Assembly (NCBI GenBank): GCA_034409055.1 | Contig: DAOUMU010000510.1 | Coordinates: 1-19,866 of the forward strand | Direction of reading: 5' to 3' | Source of the DNA: DAOUMU01 sp034409055 | Lineage (GTDB): Bacteria > Chloroflexota > Anaerolineae > 4572-78 > J111 | DNA: 19,866 nucleotides | Shown here: positions 1 to 6,736 of the stretch, in pieces | How the letters are laid out: each line of letters starts with the position of its first letter | Position numbering within the stretch: position 1 is the stretch's first letter | Made by a program: the position numbers and the translations under genes | The notes under the pieces: generated by a model | Database searches by the model: none | What the model saw: only the letters and a program-made list of their open reading frames with translations | Told to the model about the DNA's origin: nothing

Positions 1-287
1 ACCAATTGGTCGCCCGCTTGCTGTATGGCAGCGGGTTGCGTCTGATGGAGGGGCTGCGTTTGCGGGTTAAAGATATTGATTTTGAGCAGCATCAAATCAT
101 CGTCCGGGCCGGTAAAGGCGATAAGGACCGGAACACTATTTTGCCCGATACCCTCCGGCAGCCGCTCAAGCAGCATCTTCAGAAGGTTAAGGCCCTGCAT
201 CAAAAAGACCTGGTCGAAACAACGATGATCTATACCCACGTCCTCAAGCGTGGCGGCCTGGCTGTGCGCAGCCCTTTGGACGGCTAA
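1..287 (+). pseudogene. Integron integrase (IntI family) remnant, 5' cut by window, internally deleted
   Basis: The frame is open from the window edge (codon at 3-5) to a TAA at 285-287, so the start lies outside. The protein matches integron-type tyrosine recombinases: LLYGSGLRLMEGLRLRVKDI around the first catalytic arginine, then a GKGDKDR block. After HLQKVKALHQKDL the reading jumps directly to TTMIYTHVLKRGG and RSPLD, the C-terminal block that holds the nucleophilic tyrosine. In intact IntI proteins these parts are separated by roughly a hundred residues carrying the integron-specific insertion and the second catalytic H..R/H box. Those are missing here, with the frame kept. The first Arg and the Tyr survive but the active site cannot be complete, so it is almost certainly inactive. 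Its 3' end faces the cassettes, whereas a functional integron has intI starting beside attI and divergent from its cassettes. Confidence 0.85.
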
Positions 288-397
288 GGCAAAGCCTACA
301 TACAAAACCTGTTTTATGATGCTATTTCCAAACGGCTGGGAGCAGACAGAATGGCGCCCAAAACACCTTTCATTTCTTCATTAGAAAATAGAAATTA

Positions 398-417
398 GCG
401 GGCATAGGGATGCCCGC
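398..417. repeat. Palindromic hairpin repeat, copy 1
   Basis: Perfect 8-bp inverted repeat with a 4-base loop (GCGGGCAT-AGGG-ATGCCCGC). A second copy with a 10-bp stem and the same GGGCAT-loop-ATGCCC core is at 6882-6905. Copy 1 lies right beside the point where the nucleoside phosphorylase fragment is truncated. It looks like a small dispersed REP-type palindrome. No T-run follows it on either strand, so a terminator role is not supported. Confidence 0.7.
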
Positions 418-423
418 CCGCCA

Positions 424-729
424 CTAGCCTCTATGGGAGAAGTGACAAGCTATCATCTCTTCCATCAGCATCACTGTGCCTGGGGCTCCCATTGGCACCT
501 GGGCGAAAGAAACTTGCCGCCCTTGAACATCACCGGTGAAGAATTGGTAGTATCCATTATGAAGCCAATAGGGCATTGAACTGGCCCCAACAATGCCTGC
601 AAAGGATTGAACTATCTCACGCCCCCAGGCAATAATGACAATCGGCGCAACACCTATATCTTCAACCGAGATACCACGTTGGGTTGTGTAATAATCAATA
701 TGCATTTGGGGAGTGATATATTCTTCCAT
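424..729 (-). pseudogene. Nucleoside phosphorylase fragment in an integron cassette, C-terminally truncated
   Basis: The ORF of 101 residues begins MEEYITPQMHIDYY and continues through GVAPIVIIAWGREIVQSF to GAPGTVMLMEEMIAC. This matches the N-terminal third of a purine/uridine phosphorylase-like family of about 250-280 residues. After MIAC, where family members continue with a glycine-rich block, the reading runs into an unrelated HFSHRG and a stop. The phosphate and base-binding remainder is lost. The start chosen at 729 is about 20 bases beyond the R' core of the attC at 750-873, as expected for a cassette gene. A longer reading frame up to 825 would run through the attC and is rejected. 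Family recognition is from motif memory only. Probably non-functional. Confidence 0.72.
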
Positions 730-749
730 AACAATGAATTTGATTATCG

Positions 750-873
750 GCCTAATGCTGCAAATAAGCTGCGCCGGGTTAGCCCTGTGCTTTCCTTTCA
801 AAGACGACGCCACAGGCAAAACCAACTCTCATCAAACACAGCTTTAGGCATCAGCTTCATTTGCTGGTTAGCC
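750..873 (-). other. Integron attC recombination site
   Basis: On the minus strand an R''-like core GGCTAAC (complement of 867-873) is followed by GCAAATGAAGCTGATGCC (complement of 847-864). After about 70 bases comes the other arm, GGCGCAGCTTATTTGC (complement of 760-775), then an R'-like core ATTAGGC (complement of 750-756). The arms pair as 6 bp, one unpaired G, 6 bp, then 3 bp after a small mismatch. An unpaired G in the left arm is the known extrahelical-base signature of attC sites. The TAA stop of the CPBP gene (868-870) lies inside the R'' core, a common cassette layout. R' begins with A instead of G, so the site may be partly degenerate. Confidence 0.75.
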
Positions 874-1701
874 CCTCTTTCCCTGTGGCAGACGAATTGA
901 ATCTCTACCCACCATGACGATAATAGCTACAATCAGTTCCAACCCGAACGTTAGCAATAAGGGCTGCAAATCATTCGTGAGGACAGGAAGGAGAATCAAC
1001 TTCGCCCACGCATTTATCGAGGTGTGAAACAGACACATCAGCAATAGACTATGGTTGGTGTGTTTGTATACCCACGTATATAGAATAGACTCCGCTAGAA
1101 TAGAAACCATAAACCACATCACTGGTAGGTTAGCCTGCAAACTCCCTCGAATCCAGAATAAGGGCAAGTGCCATAGCCCCCAGAATATGCCTACCATCAG
1201 GCTCGCCCATAAAGTACCCCCATTTATCAGTAGACGAGGCAACGCATAGCCCCGCCACCCCATCTCTTCACCTAATGGACCACCAAAGACAAAGGTGATC
1301 ATAAAAGTAAGCAGCACTACCCGCCAGTCACCTATTGTCGGTAATTGGAAAGCAATATGGTTGAACCCCGCATGCAGTATCATTGCACTGATGATGATCA
1401 CCGCTGGAGCCAGTAGAACGAATAGATACCACCTAATAGAAACCCGCCAGCGCAAGAGATGACCGAACAGGGCGCGGACACCTTGATCTCCACTTTCAGT
1501 TACAGTCAGAATGATTGCTGTGAGAGATGGCCCCATACCGCCAAGAACGATACCGAGGAATGGCGATATTTGGATTGCCAGCAAACCTTGCGATGAGAGA
1601 GCCAATGGAATCCATAGCATCCAAGAGATACTGTAGGTTAGAACGAAGAAAGCGATGATAGAATGAGGTATCGCCTGATTGGACTTTAGTGAAAAAATCA
1701 C
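868..1701 (-). CDS. CPBP-family intramembrane metalloprotease-like protein (cassette gene)
   Basis: 277 residues, mostly hydrophobic, with about eight candidate membrane segments. The three CPBP (CAAX protease / bacteriocin-processing, Abi) signatures are present in order: EEMGWR at 145-150 (EExxxR), FWGLWH at 173-178 (FxxxH) and HTSIN at 226-230. Known members are membrane proteases of the Rce1 type or proteins of unknown substrate, some linked to bacteriocin self-immunity. The actual substrate cannot be told here. The start is a GTG at 1699-1701 with only a weak GGGAAG upstream. It sits about 30 bases from the R' core of the upstream attC, and the gene ends inside the R'' core of the downstream attC. 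It is therefore a typical promoterless integron cassette gene, and nothing in it is broken. Confidence 0.85.
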   Translation of the reverse strand: MIFSLKSNQAIPHSIIAFFVLTYSISWMLWIPLALSSQGLLAIQISPFLGIVLGGMGPSLTAIILTVTESGDQGVRALFGHLLRWRVSIRWYLFVLLAPAVIIISAMILHAGFNHIAFQLPTIGDWRVVLLTFMITFVFGGPLGEEMGWRGYALPRLLINGGTLWASLMVGIFWGLWHLPLFWIRGSLQANLPVMWFMVSILAESILYTWVYKHTNHSLLLMCLFHTSINAWAKLILLPVLTNDLQPLLLTFGLELIVAIIVMVGRDSIRLPQGKRG

Positions 1702-1732
1702 AGTAGCTTCCCGTAGAAATGTCTTTTAAGCG

Positions 1733-1817
1733 GGCTAACGCTTAAGGTAAGCCGCGCCACATAGAGCGCAGGCCAACCAGAACGGTGCGCCATGAAAACA
1801 CCGCCGGGCTCATCGTC
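1733..1817 (-). other. Partial or degenerate attC site upstream of the CPBP cassette
   Basis: On the minus strand GGCGCGGCTTACCTTAAGC (complement of 1740-1758) leads directly into GTTAGCC (complement of 1733-1739). This arrangement closely resembles the right half (L'-R') of attC sites such as that of aadA cassettes. A possible left arm with the core AGCC lies at about 1801-1817 (minus-strand GATGAGCCCGGCGG). No convincing R'' core follows it, so the left half appears eroded or rearranged. It could alternatively be a hybrid or attI-like site, but the stem arm argues for attC. Confidence 0.45.
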
Positions 1818-2036
1818 AAAATCTCTAACTCAACTTAACGCTTGACCACGCCCCCCCTCGACCAACATCCTTTCCACCTTTCTTCAAGGCTGGGCGTCGG
1901 CTTCACCCTCTTGTACCTGGAAAAAACTTAAACCTACCCTAACCATTATAAAACAGCCCCCCTCGCTCAGTCAATACCCCCAGCCGCCAAAAGTAGATCA
2001 CCGGTCCAAAAAACTGCTCATCCTGGGCAGCCGGTT
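1818..2036. other. Gene-free stretch between the cassette region and the aminotransferase
   Basis: Together with 1702-1817 and the promoter region this forms about 400 bases without a gene. Past the attC remnant it holds a C-rich, low-complexity sequence. No hairpin with a T-run, tRNA or convincing ORF is visible. It probably marks the boundary between imported cassette DNA and the resident chromosome. Confidence 0.5.
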
Positions 2037-2064
2037 TTGAATTTGAAGATAGCCGTCGTACAAT
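2037..2064 (+). promoter_or_regulatory. Candidate sigma-70-type promoter of the aminotransferase gene
   Basis: TTGAAT at 2037-2042 and TACAAT at 2059-2064 are separated by 16 bases. They lie about 40 bases upstream of the start codon at 2106, which leaves a short leader containing a strong Shine-Dalgarno AGGAGGGAA. The prediction is from consensus matching only. Confidence 0.45.
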
Positions 2065-2105
2065 CTAGCCAACAAACCAGTTTCACACCCCAGGAGGGAA
2101 CCACT

Positions 2106-3443
2106 ATGACAGCCTACAAAGAACTTCACGGTCACGTATTCTACCGGCGTATGGCCTATGCCCGGCCTATGGTCGCTTATGGCCAGGGGATCTACCTGTT
2201 TGACACCGAGGGCAAGCGGTACATCGACGCCTCGGGCGGGCCGGTGTTGGTCAACATCGGTTACGGGGTCGAGGAGGTGGTGCAGGCCATGACCGCACAG
2301 GCCCAGGCGGCCCATTACGTTCACGCTACCATGTTCACCAGCCAGGCCCTGGAGGAGTACAGCGTGGCCCTGGCCGAGGTGACCCCTATGGCCAATCCCC
2401 GCTTCTTCTATCTGGGGAGCGGTTCCGAAGCCGTGGAAACGGCCCTCAAATTTGCCCGGCAGGTCCAGGTTGAGCGGGGCGAGGCCAATCGCTACCAGAT
2501 CATCTCTCGCTGGCACAGTTATCACGGCACCACTCTGGGCGCCCTGGCCGTTAGCGGGCGTCCGGCCCTACGCCAACTGTACCAGCCCATGATGCAGCTT
2601 ACTCCCCACATTGAGCCGCCCTACTGTTACCGCTGCCCCTTTGGTTTGACCTATCCTGACTGCGATCTACGTTGTGCCCAGGCTCTGGAAGCGGCCATCA
2701 AGCTCAACGGGAAAGAGACCATTGCCGCCTTTATCGCCGAGCCGATCAGCGGGGCCAGCCTGGCCGCGGTGGTCCCCCCGCCGGAGTACTGGTCCCTCAT
2801 TCGCCAGATTTGCGACCATTACCGGATTTTGCTGATCGCGGACGAGGTTATGACCGGCCTGGGCCGGACCGGGACCTGGTTTGCCATGCAGCACTGGGGG
2901 GTGGAACCGGACCTGATCACTATGGCCAAAGGGGTGGGGGGTGGCTATTTTCCCCTGTCCATCACCGCCGTCAAAACGGCCGACGTCGAAACCATGCGGG
3001 CCGGACGCGGTGATTTTGCCCACGGCGGCACCTTCTCCCACCACCCGCTCGGCGCGGCCGCCGGTCTGGCCGTGCTGCGTTACATGCAAGAGCACGATCT
3101 GGTCGAAGCGGCTCGAATCCAGGGGGAGAAGTTGGGCCAAAAACTGCGGGCTGCTTTTGGCGACCATCCCCAGGTAGGGGACATTCGGGGACAGGGCCTG
3201 ATGTGGGGCCTCGAGTTTGTGGCCGACCGCCAAACCAGGGAACCCTTCCCGGCCAAACGTGGCCTGGCCAAAAAATTGGGCGATGCCGCCTTTGAGCGCG
3301 GCCTGATTGTTTATCCCAGCAGCGGCAATGCCGACGGCCTGCGCGGCGACCAGGTCATGGTCGCCCCGCCTTTTGTTGTCACCGATGAGCAACTGGATGA
3401 GATTGTGGGGCTGTTGGGGGAGGCGGTCGCGGCGGTGATGTAG
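2106..3443 (+). CDS. Class III PLP-dependent aminotransferase (aspartate aminotransferase family)
   Basis: 445 residues, full length for class III omega-aminotransferases. Visible hallmarks: the GSGSEA phosphate-binding loop at 104-109, WHSYHG at 136-141 stacking on PLP, ADEV with D246 contacting the pyridine nitrogen, the Schiff-base lysine K275 in ITMAKGVGGG, and T309 in HGGTF. A cysteine-bearing segment (C174, C177, C186, C190) resembles that of 4-aminobutyrate-type and 2,2-dialkylglycine-type enzymes. The family moves an amino group between an omega-amino or alpha-amino donor and an oxo acid in the cytoplasm. The substrate cannot be fixed from sequence alone; GABA, beta-alanine or an aliphatic amine are all possible. 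The start at 2106 was chosen because AGGAGGGAA precedes it; an upstream in-frame TTG at 2037 overlaps the predicted promoter. The gene stands alone, with no partner enzyme beside it. Confidence 0.92.
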   Translation: MTAYKELHGHVFYRRMAYARPMVAYGQGIYLFDTEGKRYIDASGGPVLVNIGYGVEEVVQAMTAQAQAAHYVHATMFTSQALEEYSVALAEVTPMANPRFFYLGSGSEAVETALKFARQVQVERGEANRYQIISRWHSYHGTTLGALAVSGRPALRQLYQPMMQLTPHIEPPYCYRCPFGLTYPDCDLRCAQALEAAIKLNGKETIAAFIAEPISGASLAAVVPPPEYWSLIRQICDHYRILLIADEVMTGLGRTGTWFAMQHWGVEPDLITMAKGVGGGYFPLSITAVKTADVETMRAGRGDFAHGGTFSHHPLGAAAGLAVLRYMQEHDLVEAARIQGEKLGQKLRAAFGDHPQVGDIRGQGLMWGLEFVADRQTREPFPAKRGLAKKLGDAAFERGLIVYPSSGNADGLRGDQVMVAPPFVVTDEQLDEIVGLLGEAVAAVM

Positions 3444-3465
3444 AAACTGGGGCATTTAGAATTGG

Positions 3466-3529
3466 TTGTCAACACAGCAGCAGTGTGGTAAAATATAGTC
3501 GTATAGCTAATGGTAATTGTTAGTGGTAA
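3466..3529 (+). promoter_or_regulatory. vapBC promoter with candidate operator repeats
   Basis: TTGTCA (3466-3471) and TAAAAT (3489-3494) are spaced by exactly 17 bases, a very good sigma-70 promoter. Just downstream are two similar 9-mers, TAATGGTAA (3508-3516) and TAGTGGTAA (3521-3529), and small palindromes CTAA..TTAG and TAGT..ACTA. VapB-type antitoxins usually repress their own promoter by binding such repeats, so these are candidate operator half-sites. The operator role is inferred. Confidence 0.55.
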
Positions 3530-3548
3530 CTATTAGAGGTGTAAAAAG

Positions 3549-3830
3549 ATGGCTACAACGCTGAGCAAAGGGGCAACGCAAAAAATAACTATTTCGCTAC
3601 CGCAAGATTTAGCCAAACGGTTCAAGGCACGCGTCCCTGCTCGCCAGCGCAGTGTTTTTATTGCTAAAATACTGGAAGAATACCTGGCCCTGGAAGAGCA
3701 ATTGACTGCCCTGGATGAGACCGCCGGATGCTGGAGCGATGAACGCCATCCCGAGATGGCCACCGGCGCGGATATTGATAGGTGGCTGGTGGACTTACGA
3801 GGAAGCTGGCAACGTCCAGGTGGTGATTGA
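3549..3830 (+). CDS. vapB: VapB-like ribbon-helix-helix antitoxin
   Basis: 93 residues. The N-terminal part (about 9-45) reads as a ribbon-helix-helix DNA-binding fold: a beta strand QKITISLP followed by helices around RFKARVPARQRSVFIAKIL. A C-terminal tail rich in charged and tryptophan residues is suited to wrapping the toxin. Such antitoxins neutralise the PIN-domain nuclease encoded next and repress their operon. The stop (TGA at 3828-3830) is one base from the toxin start, so the pair is translationally coupled. A Shine-Dalgarno-like AGAGGTG precedes the ATG. The RHH class is clear by pattern; the subfamily is not certain. Confidence 0.8.
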   Translation: MATTLSKGATQKITISLPQDLAKRFKARVPARQRSVFIAKILEEYLALEEQLTALDETAGCWSDERHPEMATGADIDRWLVDLRGSWQRPGGD

Positions 3831-3831
3831 T

Positions 3832-4233
3832 ATGGCTCGTTATCTTCTGGATACAGGCATCGTCATTCGACACCTGCGCGGACAACAAGATATCGTTCAA
3901 TTGTTGCGGAACCTGGGGAAACGAGAACGACTGGGAATTGCCAGTATAACCCGGCTAGAAATTCACGCCGGGATGCATCCCGATGAGGCGTATAAAACGC
4001 AAAAGCTTCTGGCCCGCTTTGTCACCTACGACTTAGACCGAAACATTGCCGACCGGGCCGGTGATTATATCCGGAAGTGCCGGGCCGAACAGCTTGTTCT
4101 CAGCGTTCCCGATGCCATTATTGCAGCCACAGCTATAACCCACCGGGTGACATTGGTGACGTTAAATGTAAAAGACTTTCTTCCGTTGTCCGATCTGAGC
4201 CTCTTTCCCCTGCCACCCGAACTAGCCACCTGA
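3832..4233 (+). CDS. vapC: VapC-like PIN-domain ribonuclease toxin
   Basis: 133 residues, the usual VapC length. The acidic residues of PIN nucleases are in place: D7 in YLLDTGI, E43 in TRLEIHAG, D94 in VPDAIIAAT and D115 in LNVKDF, which bind the metal ion for RNA cleavage. VapC proteins stop growth by cutting tRNA or rRNA when not held by VapB; the RNA target here is unknown. The start at 3832 was chosen because it follows the antitoxin stop by one base; a longer frame from 3715 would overlap the antitoxin without similarity to PIN proteins. The active site looks intact, so the system is probably functional. It lies between the aminotransferase and the leu region with no functional link to either. 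Confidence 0.9.
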   Translation: MARYLLDTGIVIRHLRGQQDIVQLLRNLGKRERLGIASITRLEIHAGMHPDEAYKTQKLLARFVTYDLDRNIADRAGDYIRKCRAEQLVLSVPDAIIAATAITHRVTLVTLNVKDFLPLSDLSLFPLPPELAT

Positions 4234-4244
4234 TTTTTTCACTC

Positions 4245-4321
4245 TGATCTGCCGCCGGTTACGGACCGGCTTGGAGCGTGTGTTTCTGGCTCATTGAAGA
4301 CCTGACAGGTCTGGGCCGCTG
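4245..4321. repeat. 77-bp dispersed repeat, copy A
   Basis: This segment aligns without gaps to 7782-7858 with 11 differences by eye (about 86% identity). It contains CTGCCGCCGG, CGGACCGGCTTGGA and ATTGAAGACCTG blocks and a near-perfect palindrome AGACCTG-A-CAGGTCT. Both copies sit just past the stop codon of a minus-strand gene (leuB here, cimA for copy B), separated from it by a short tandem repeat. Function unknown; a non-autonomous repeat or 3'-UTR element are both possible. Confidence 0.8.
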
Positions 4322-4346
4322 CTCACTGCTCACTGTTCACTGACTC
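4319..4346. repeat. Heptanucleotide tandem repeat at the leuB stop codon
   Basis: Four consecutive 7-mers CTGCTCA, CTGCTCA, CTGTTCA, CTGACTC. The leuB stop codon (4323-4325, read on the minus strand) lies in the first unit. The last residues of LeuB (SVNSEQ) are therefore repeat-encoded. Confidence 0.8.
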
Positions 4347-5405
4347 CACCACCAAATCCCCCATCTCCATGGTCCCCACCGCCGGCTCACCCGGCCCGGC
4401 CAGGTCGGCCGAGCGATGGCCGGCGGCCAGCACTGTGGCTACGGCCTGTTCCACGGCCTCGGCTTCCTGGGGCAGGTTCAGGGAGGTGCGCAGCAGCATG
4501 GCCGCGCTCAAGATGGTGGCCAGGGGATTGGCAATGCCCTGGCCGGCGATGTCGGGGGCCGAACCGTGAATCGGCTCGTACAGGCCAAAGTTGCCCTCGG
4601 CCAGCGAGGCCGAAGGGAGCATGCCCATCGAGCCGGCCAGCATGCTGGCTTCGTCGCTCAAGATGTCGCCAAACATATTGCCGGTGGCGACCACGTCAAA
4701 GCTGCCGGGGGTGCGGATCAGGTACATGGCGCAGGCGTCAACCAGGATGTCCTCGTACTCGACGTCGGGATATTCGGCCGCCACCTCGTGGGCCACTTCC
4801 CGCCAGAGGCGGCTGCAGGCCAGCACGTTGGCCTTATCGACCGAGATCACTTTTTTACGCCGCTGGCGGGCTAACTCAAAAGCTACCCGCATTAGCCGCT
4901 TTATCTCGGCCTCGGTGTAATACATGGTGTCTACTGCGGCCCGGCCTTGGGCGTTATCCTGCCGGCCTTGCGGCTGGCCAAAATAGAGGCCGCCGGTCAG
5001 CTCGCGCACAATCATCAGGTCCACATTTTCGACCACTTCTCTTTTAAGGGTGGAGGCGTCGACCAGGCCCGGGTAAATCTTGACCGGCCGCAGGTTGGCG
5101 AACAGCCCCAATTCTTTACGTAGTTTGAGCAGGCCCTGCTCCGGCCGCACCCTGGCCGCAGGATCGCTCCATTTTGGCCCACCGACCGCGCCCAGTAAAA
5201 TGGCCTCAGTCTGGCGGCAGGCGGCCAGGGTTTCCTCGGGCAGCGGCTGGCCGGTTTGATCGATGGCGATGCCGCCCACCAGGGCCTCGCTAAATTCAAA
5301 GGTGTGTCCAAACTTGTCTCCGATGGCTTTGAGGACCTTGACTGCCTCGGCTACCACTTCCGGGCCGATGCCGTCGCCGGGAAGAAGGGTGATTTTTGCG
5401 TGCAT
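4323..5405 (-). CDS. leuB: 3-isopropylmalate dehydrogenase
   Basis: 360 residues, normal for the family. It oxidises and decarboxylates 3-isopropylmalate with NAD+ to 4-methyl-2-oxopentanoate in leucine synthesis, and in the citramalate route it also acts on the methylmalate analogue to give 2-oxobutyrate. Visible features: DGIGPE at 11-16, substrate arginines R96, R106 and R134, catalytic Y141 in RELTGGLYFG and K191 in VDKANVL, and metal ligands D223, D247 and D251 (TGNMFGDILSD). The start at 5405 has AGAGGAGT eight bases upstream. The C-terminal tail beyond DLVVE is encoded by a heptanucleotide repeat. It lies about 5.9 kb downstream of leuD on the same strand, with cimA and unrelated genes in between, so it is in the same cluster but probably not one compact operon. 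Confidence 0.96.
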   Translation of the reverse strand: MHAKITLLPGDGIGPEVVAEAVKVLKAIGDKFGHTFEFSEALVGGIAIDQTGQPLPEETLAACRQTEAILLGAVGGPKWSDPAARVRPEQGLLKLRKELGLFANLRPVKIYPGLVDASTLKREVVENVDLMIVRELTGGLYFGQPQGRQDNAQGRAAVDTMYYTEAEIKRLMRVAFELARQRRKKVISVDKANVLACSRLWREVAHEVAAEYPDVEYEDILVDACAMYLIRTPGSFDVVATGNMFGDILSDEASMLAGSMGMLPSASLAEGNFGLYEPIHGSAPDIAGQGIANPLATILSAAMLLRTSLNLPQEAEAVEQAVATVLAAGHRSADLAGPGEPAVGTMEMGDLVVESVNSEQ

Positions 5406-5460
5406 GATACTCCTCTAATGTAGGTGTTCCAGAATTTAAATCATCCCAAAATATTGCCTG

Positions 5461-5481
5461 ACGTGAAACGTGAGGTGTAGA
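5461..5481. repeat. Short heptanucleotide repeat between leuB and the methyltransferase gene
   Basis: Units ACGTGAA, ACGTGAG and GTGTAGA follow in register in the 116-base gap upstream of leuB. The sequence is of the same family as the GTGAAAC units at 13393-13434. It is only two good units and one weak one, so support is modest. Confidence 0.5.
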
Positions 5482-5521
5482 ACGGTTGATTTGTGAAATT
5501 CGGGTAATTCGTTGCAAAAAC

Positions 5522-6619
5522 TTATTTCGTCTCGTTTCTCTCCGCCCGGATACGTTCTCGGAGGGTGTCGATGACGATGCGCTTGCCGGTGGCTTCGTCA
5601 AGATAATACCAATGCTCCCAGCCATTGCAGGGGGCATTTTGCAGGGCCTTACCTACTTGATGAATAGAGCCGGTGTAACCATTGACTTTGATCTGCCCGT
5701 TGGCCAGGATCGTGGCCGCAACGTCGCTCCTTTGGCCGAAATAGAGTTTTTGCCCCGGTTTCAGCCAGCCCTGTTCCAGCAGGTTGCCAAAAGGAATGCG
5801 GGGCCGATTTCGCTTGCTTTTGAAAACAAAAGCTTCCTCAGAGAAGGGCGGCGGCTGAATGGCCTCGATCCGTTCCCGGGCCACCCTGACATATTTAGCC
5901 TCTCGCTCGACGCCGATCCAATGGCGATGCAGTTTTTTGGCCACGGCCCCGGTGGTGCCGGTACCAAAAAAGGGATCGAGCACCACGTCACCGGGGTGGG
6001 AGCTGGCCAGGATGACCCGGTAGAGTAGCGCCTCCGGTTTCTGGGTAGCGTGCACTTTGACCCCGTTGGCTCTGAGCCTTTCCTTGCCGGTACACAGAGG
6101 CAGTTCCCAGTCGCTGCGCATTTGCCGGTCATCATTGTGTGACTTCATCACCTGGTAGTTAAAGGTGTACCGGGCGCCCTGATTCTTTTGGGCCCAGATC
6201 AGTGTTTCGTGAGCGTTGGTGAAACGAACGCCCCGAAAGTTGGGCATCGGCTGCGTTTTGACCCAGACCACGTCGTTCAGGATCCAATACCCCAAATTCA
6301 TCAGGATAGCACCCACCCGGTAAATATTGTGGTACGAGCCGATGACCCAAATTGTCCCGGTATCCTTGAGAACACGCCGGCAAGCCTTTAACCAGGCTTG
6401 CGTGAACCGGTCATATTCGGCAAAGTTGTTGAACTGGTCCCACGTCTCGTCAACCGCGTCAACCTTGGTCATGTTCGGTCGCCACAGTTCCTGTTGGAGT
6501 TGGAGGTTATAGGGGGGGTCAGCAAAGATCAAATCGATACTCTGCTCAGGTAAGGTATCCAGTATTTCGATGCAATCACCGTGGATAATTTGATCGAGGG
6601 GGAGTTTTTGTTGGGGCAT
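5522..6619 (-). CDS. CcrM-like adenine-specific DNA methyltransferase with C-terminal RAMA domain
   Basis: 365 residues. The catalytic motif DPPY is at 34-37 and the SAM-binding motif LDPFFGTGTTG at 214-224, so the target-recognition region lies between them, as in beta-class N6-adenine methyltransferases (N6_N4_Mtase). The tail from about 272 (IPFGNLLEQGWLKPGQKLYF ... NGYTGSIHQVG ... WYYLD) matches the RAMA-type domain found at the C-terminus of CcrM/HinfI-like enzymes that methylate GANTC. The start at 6619 has GCGGAGAAAA upstream; a longer in-frame reading to 6733 has no such site and runs into a repeat. No restriction endonuclease is adjacent, so it may be an orphan regulatory methyltransferase, although a distant partner cannot be excluded. 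The target GANTC is inferred from family resemblance, not shown. Confidence 0.92.
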   Translation of the reverse strand: MPQQKLPLDQIIHGDCIEILDTLPEQSIDLIFADPPYNLQLQQELWRPNMTKVDAVDETWDQFNNFAEYDRFTQAWLKACRRVLKDTGTIWVIGSYHNIYRVGAILMNLGYWILNDVVWVKTQPMPNFRGVRFTNAHETLIWAQKNQGARYTFNYQVMKSHNDDRQMRSDWELPLCTGKERLRANGVKVHATQKPEALLYRVILASSHPGDVVLDPFFGTGTTGAVAKKLHRHWIGVEREAKYVRVARERIEAIQPPPFSEEAFVFKSKRNRPRIPFGNLLEQGWLKPGQKLYFGQRSDVAATILANGQIKVNGYTGSIHQVGKALQNAPCNGWEHWYYLDEATGKRIVIDTLRERIRAERNETK

Positions 6620-6703
6620 GCTTTTTCTCCGCTTCCGTATTGTTATGTCAATTATACCCCCATTCCCGAATTTTGCGCAACGTTTAAGACCGCACAGATG
6701 ATG

Positions 6704-6731
6704 ACCAAGGACGAACGACAAAGGACGAATC
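6704..6731. repeat. Degenerate heptanucleotide repeat upstream of the methyltransferase gene
   Basis: Four 7-base units in register: ACCAAGG, ACGAACG, ACAAAGG, ACGAATC. It is the same period as the other short repeats of the window but a different motif. Confidence 0.6.
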
Positions 6732-6736
6732 AAACA

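Noticed and set aside
730..825. N-terminal extension of the phosphorylase fragment reading up to 825
   Set aside because: The extra codons run through one arm and the R' core of the attC site, so the 729 start just past R' fits the cassette layout better.
1..1850. A functional integron with intI, attI and cassettes in normal order
   Set aside because: The integrase is internally deleted and its 3' end faces the cassettes; no attI was identified and one attC is eroded.
2667..3455. Long minus-strand reading frame opposite the aminotransferase
   Set aside because: Composition matches a mirror reading of a GC-rich coding gene; it has no recognisable motif and lies entirely under a clear class III aminotransferase.
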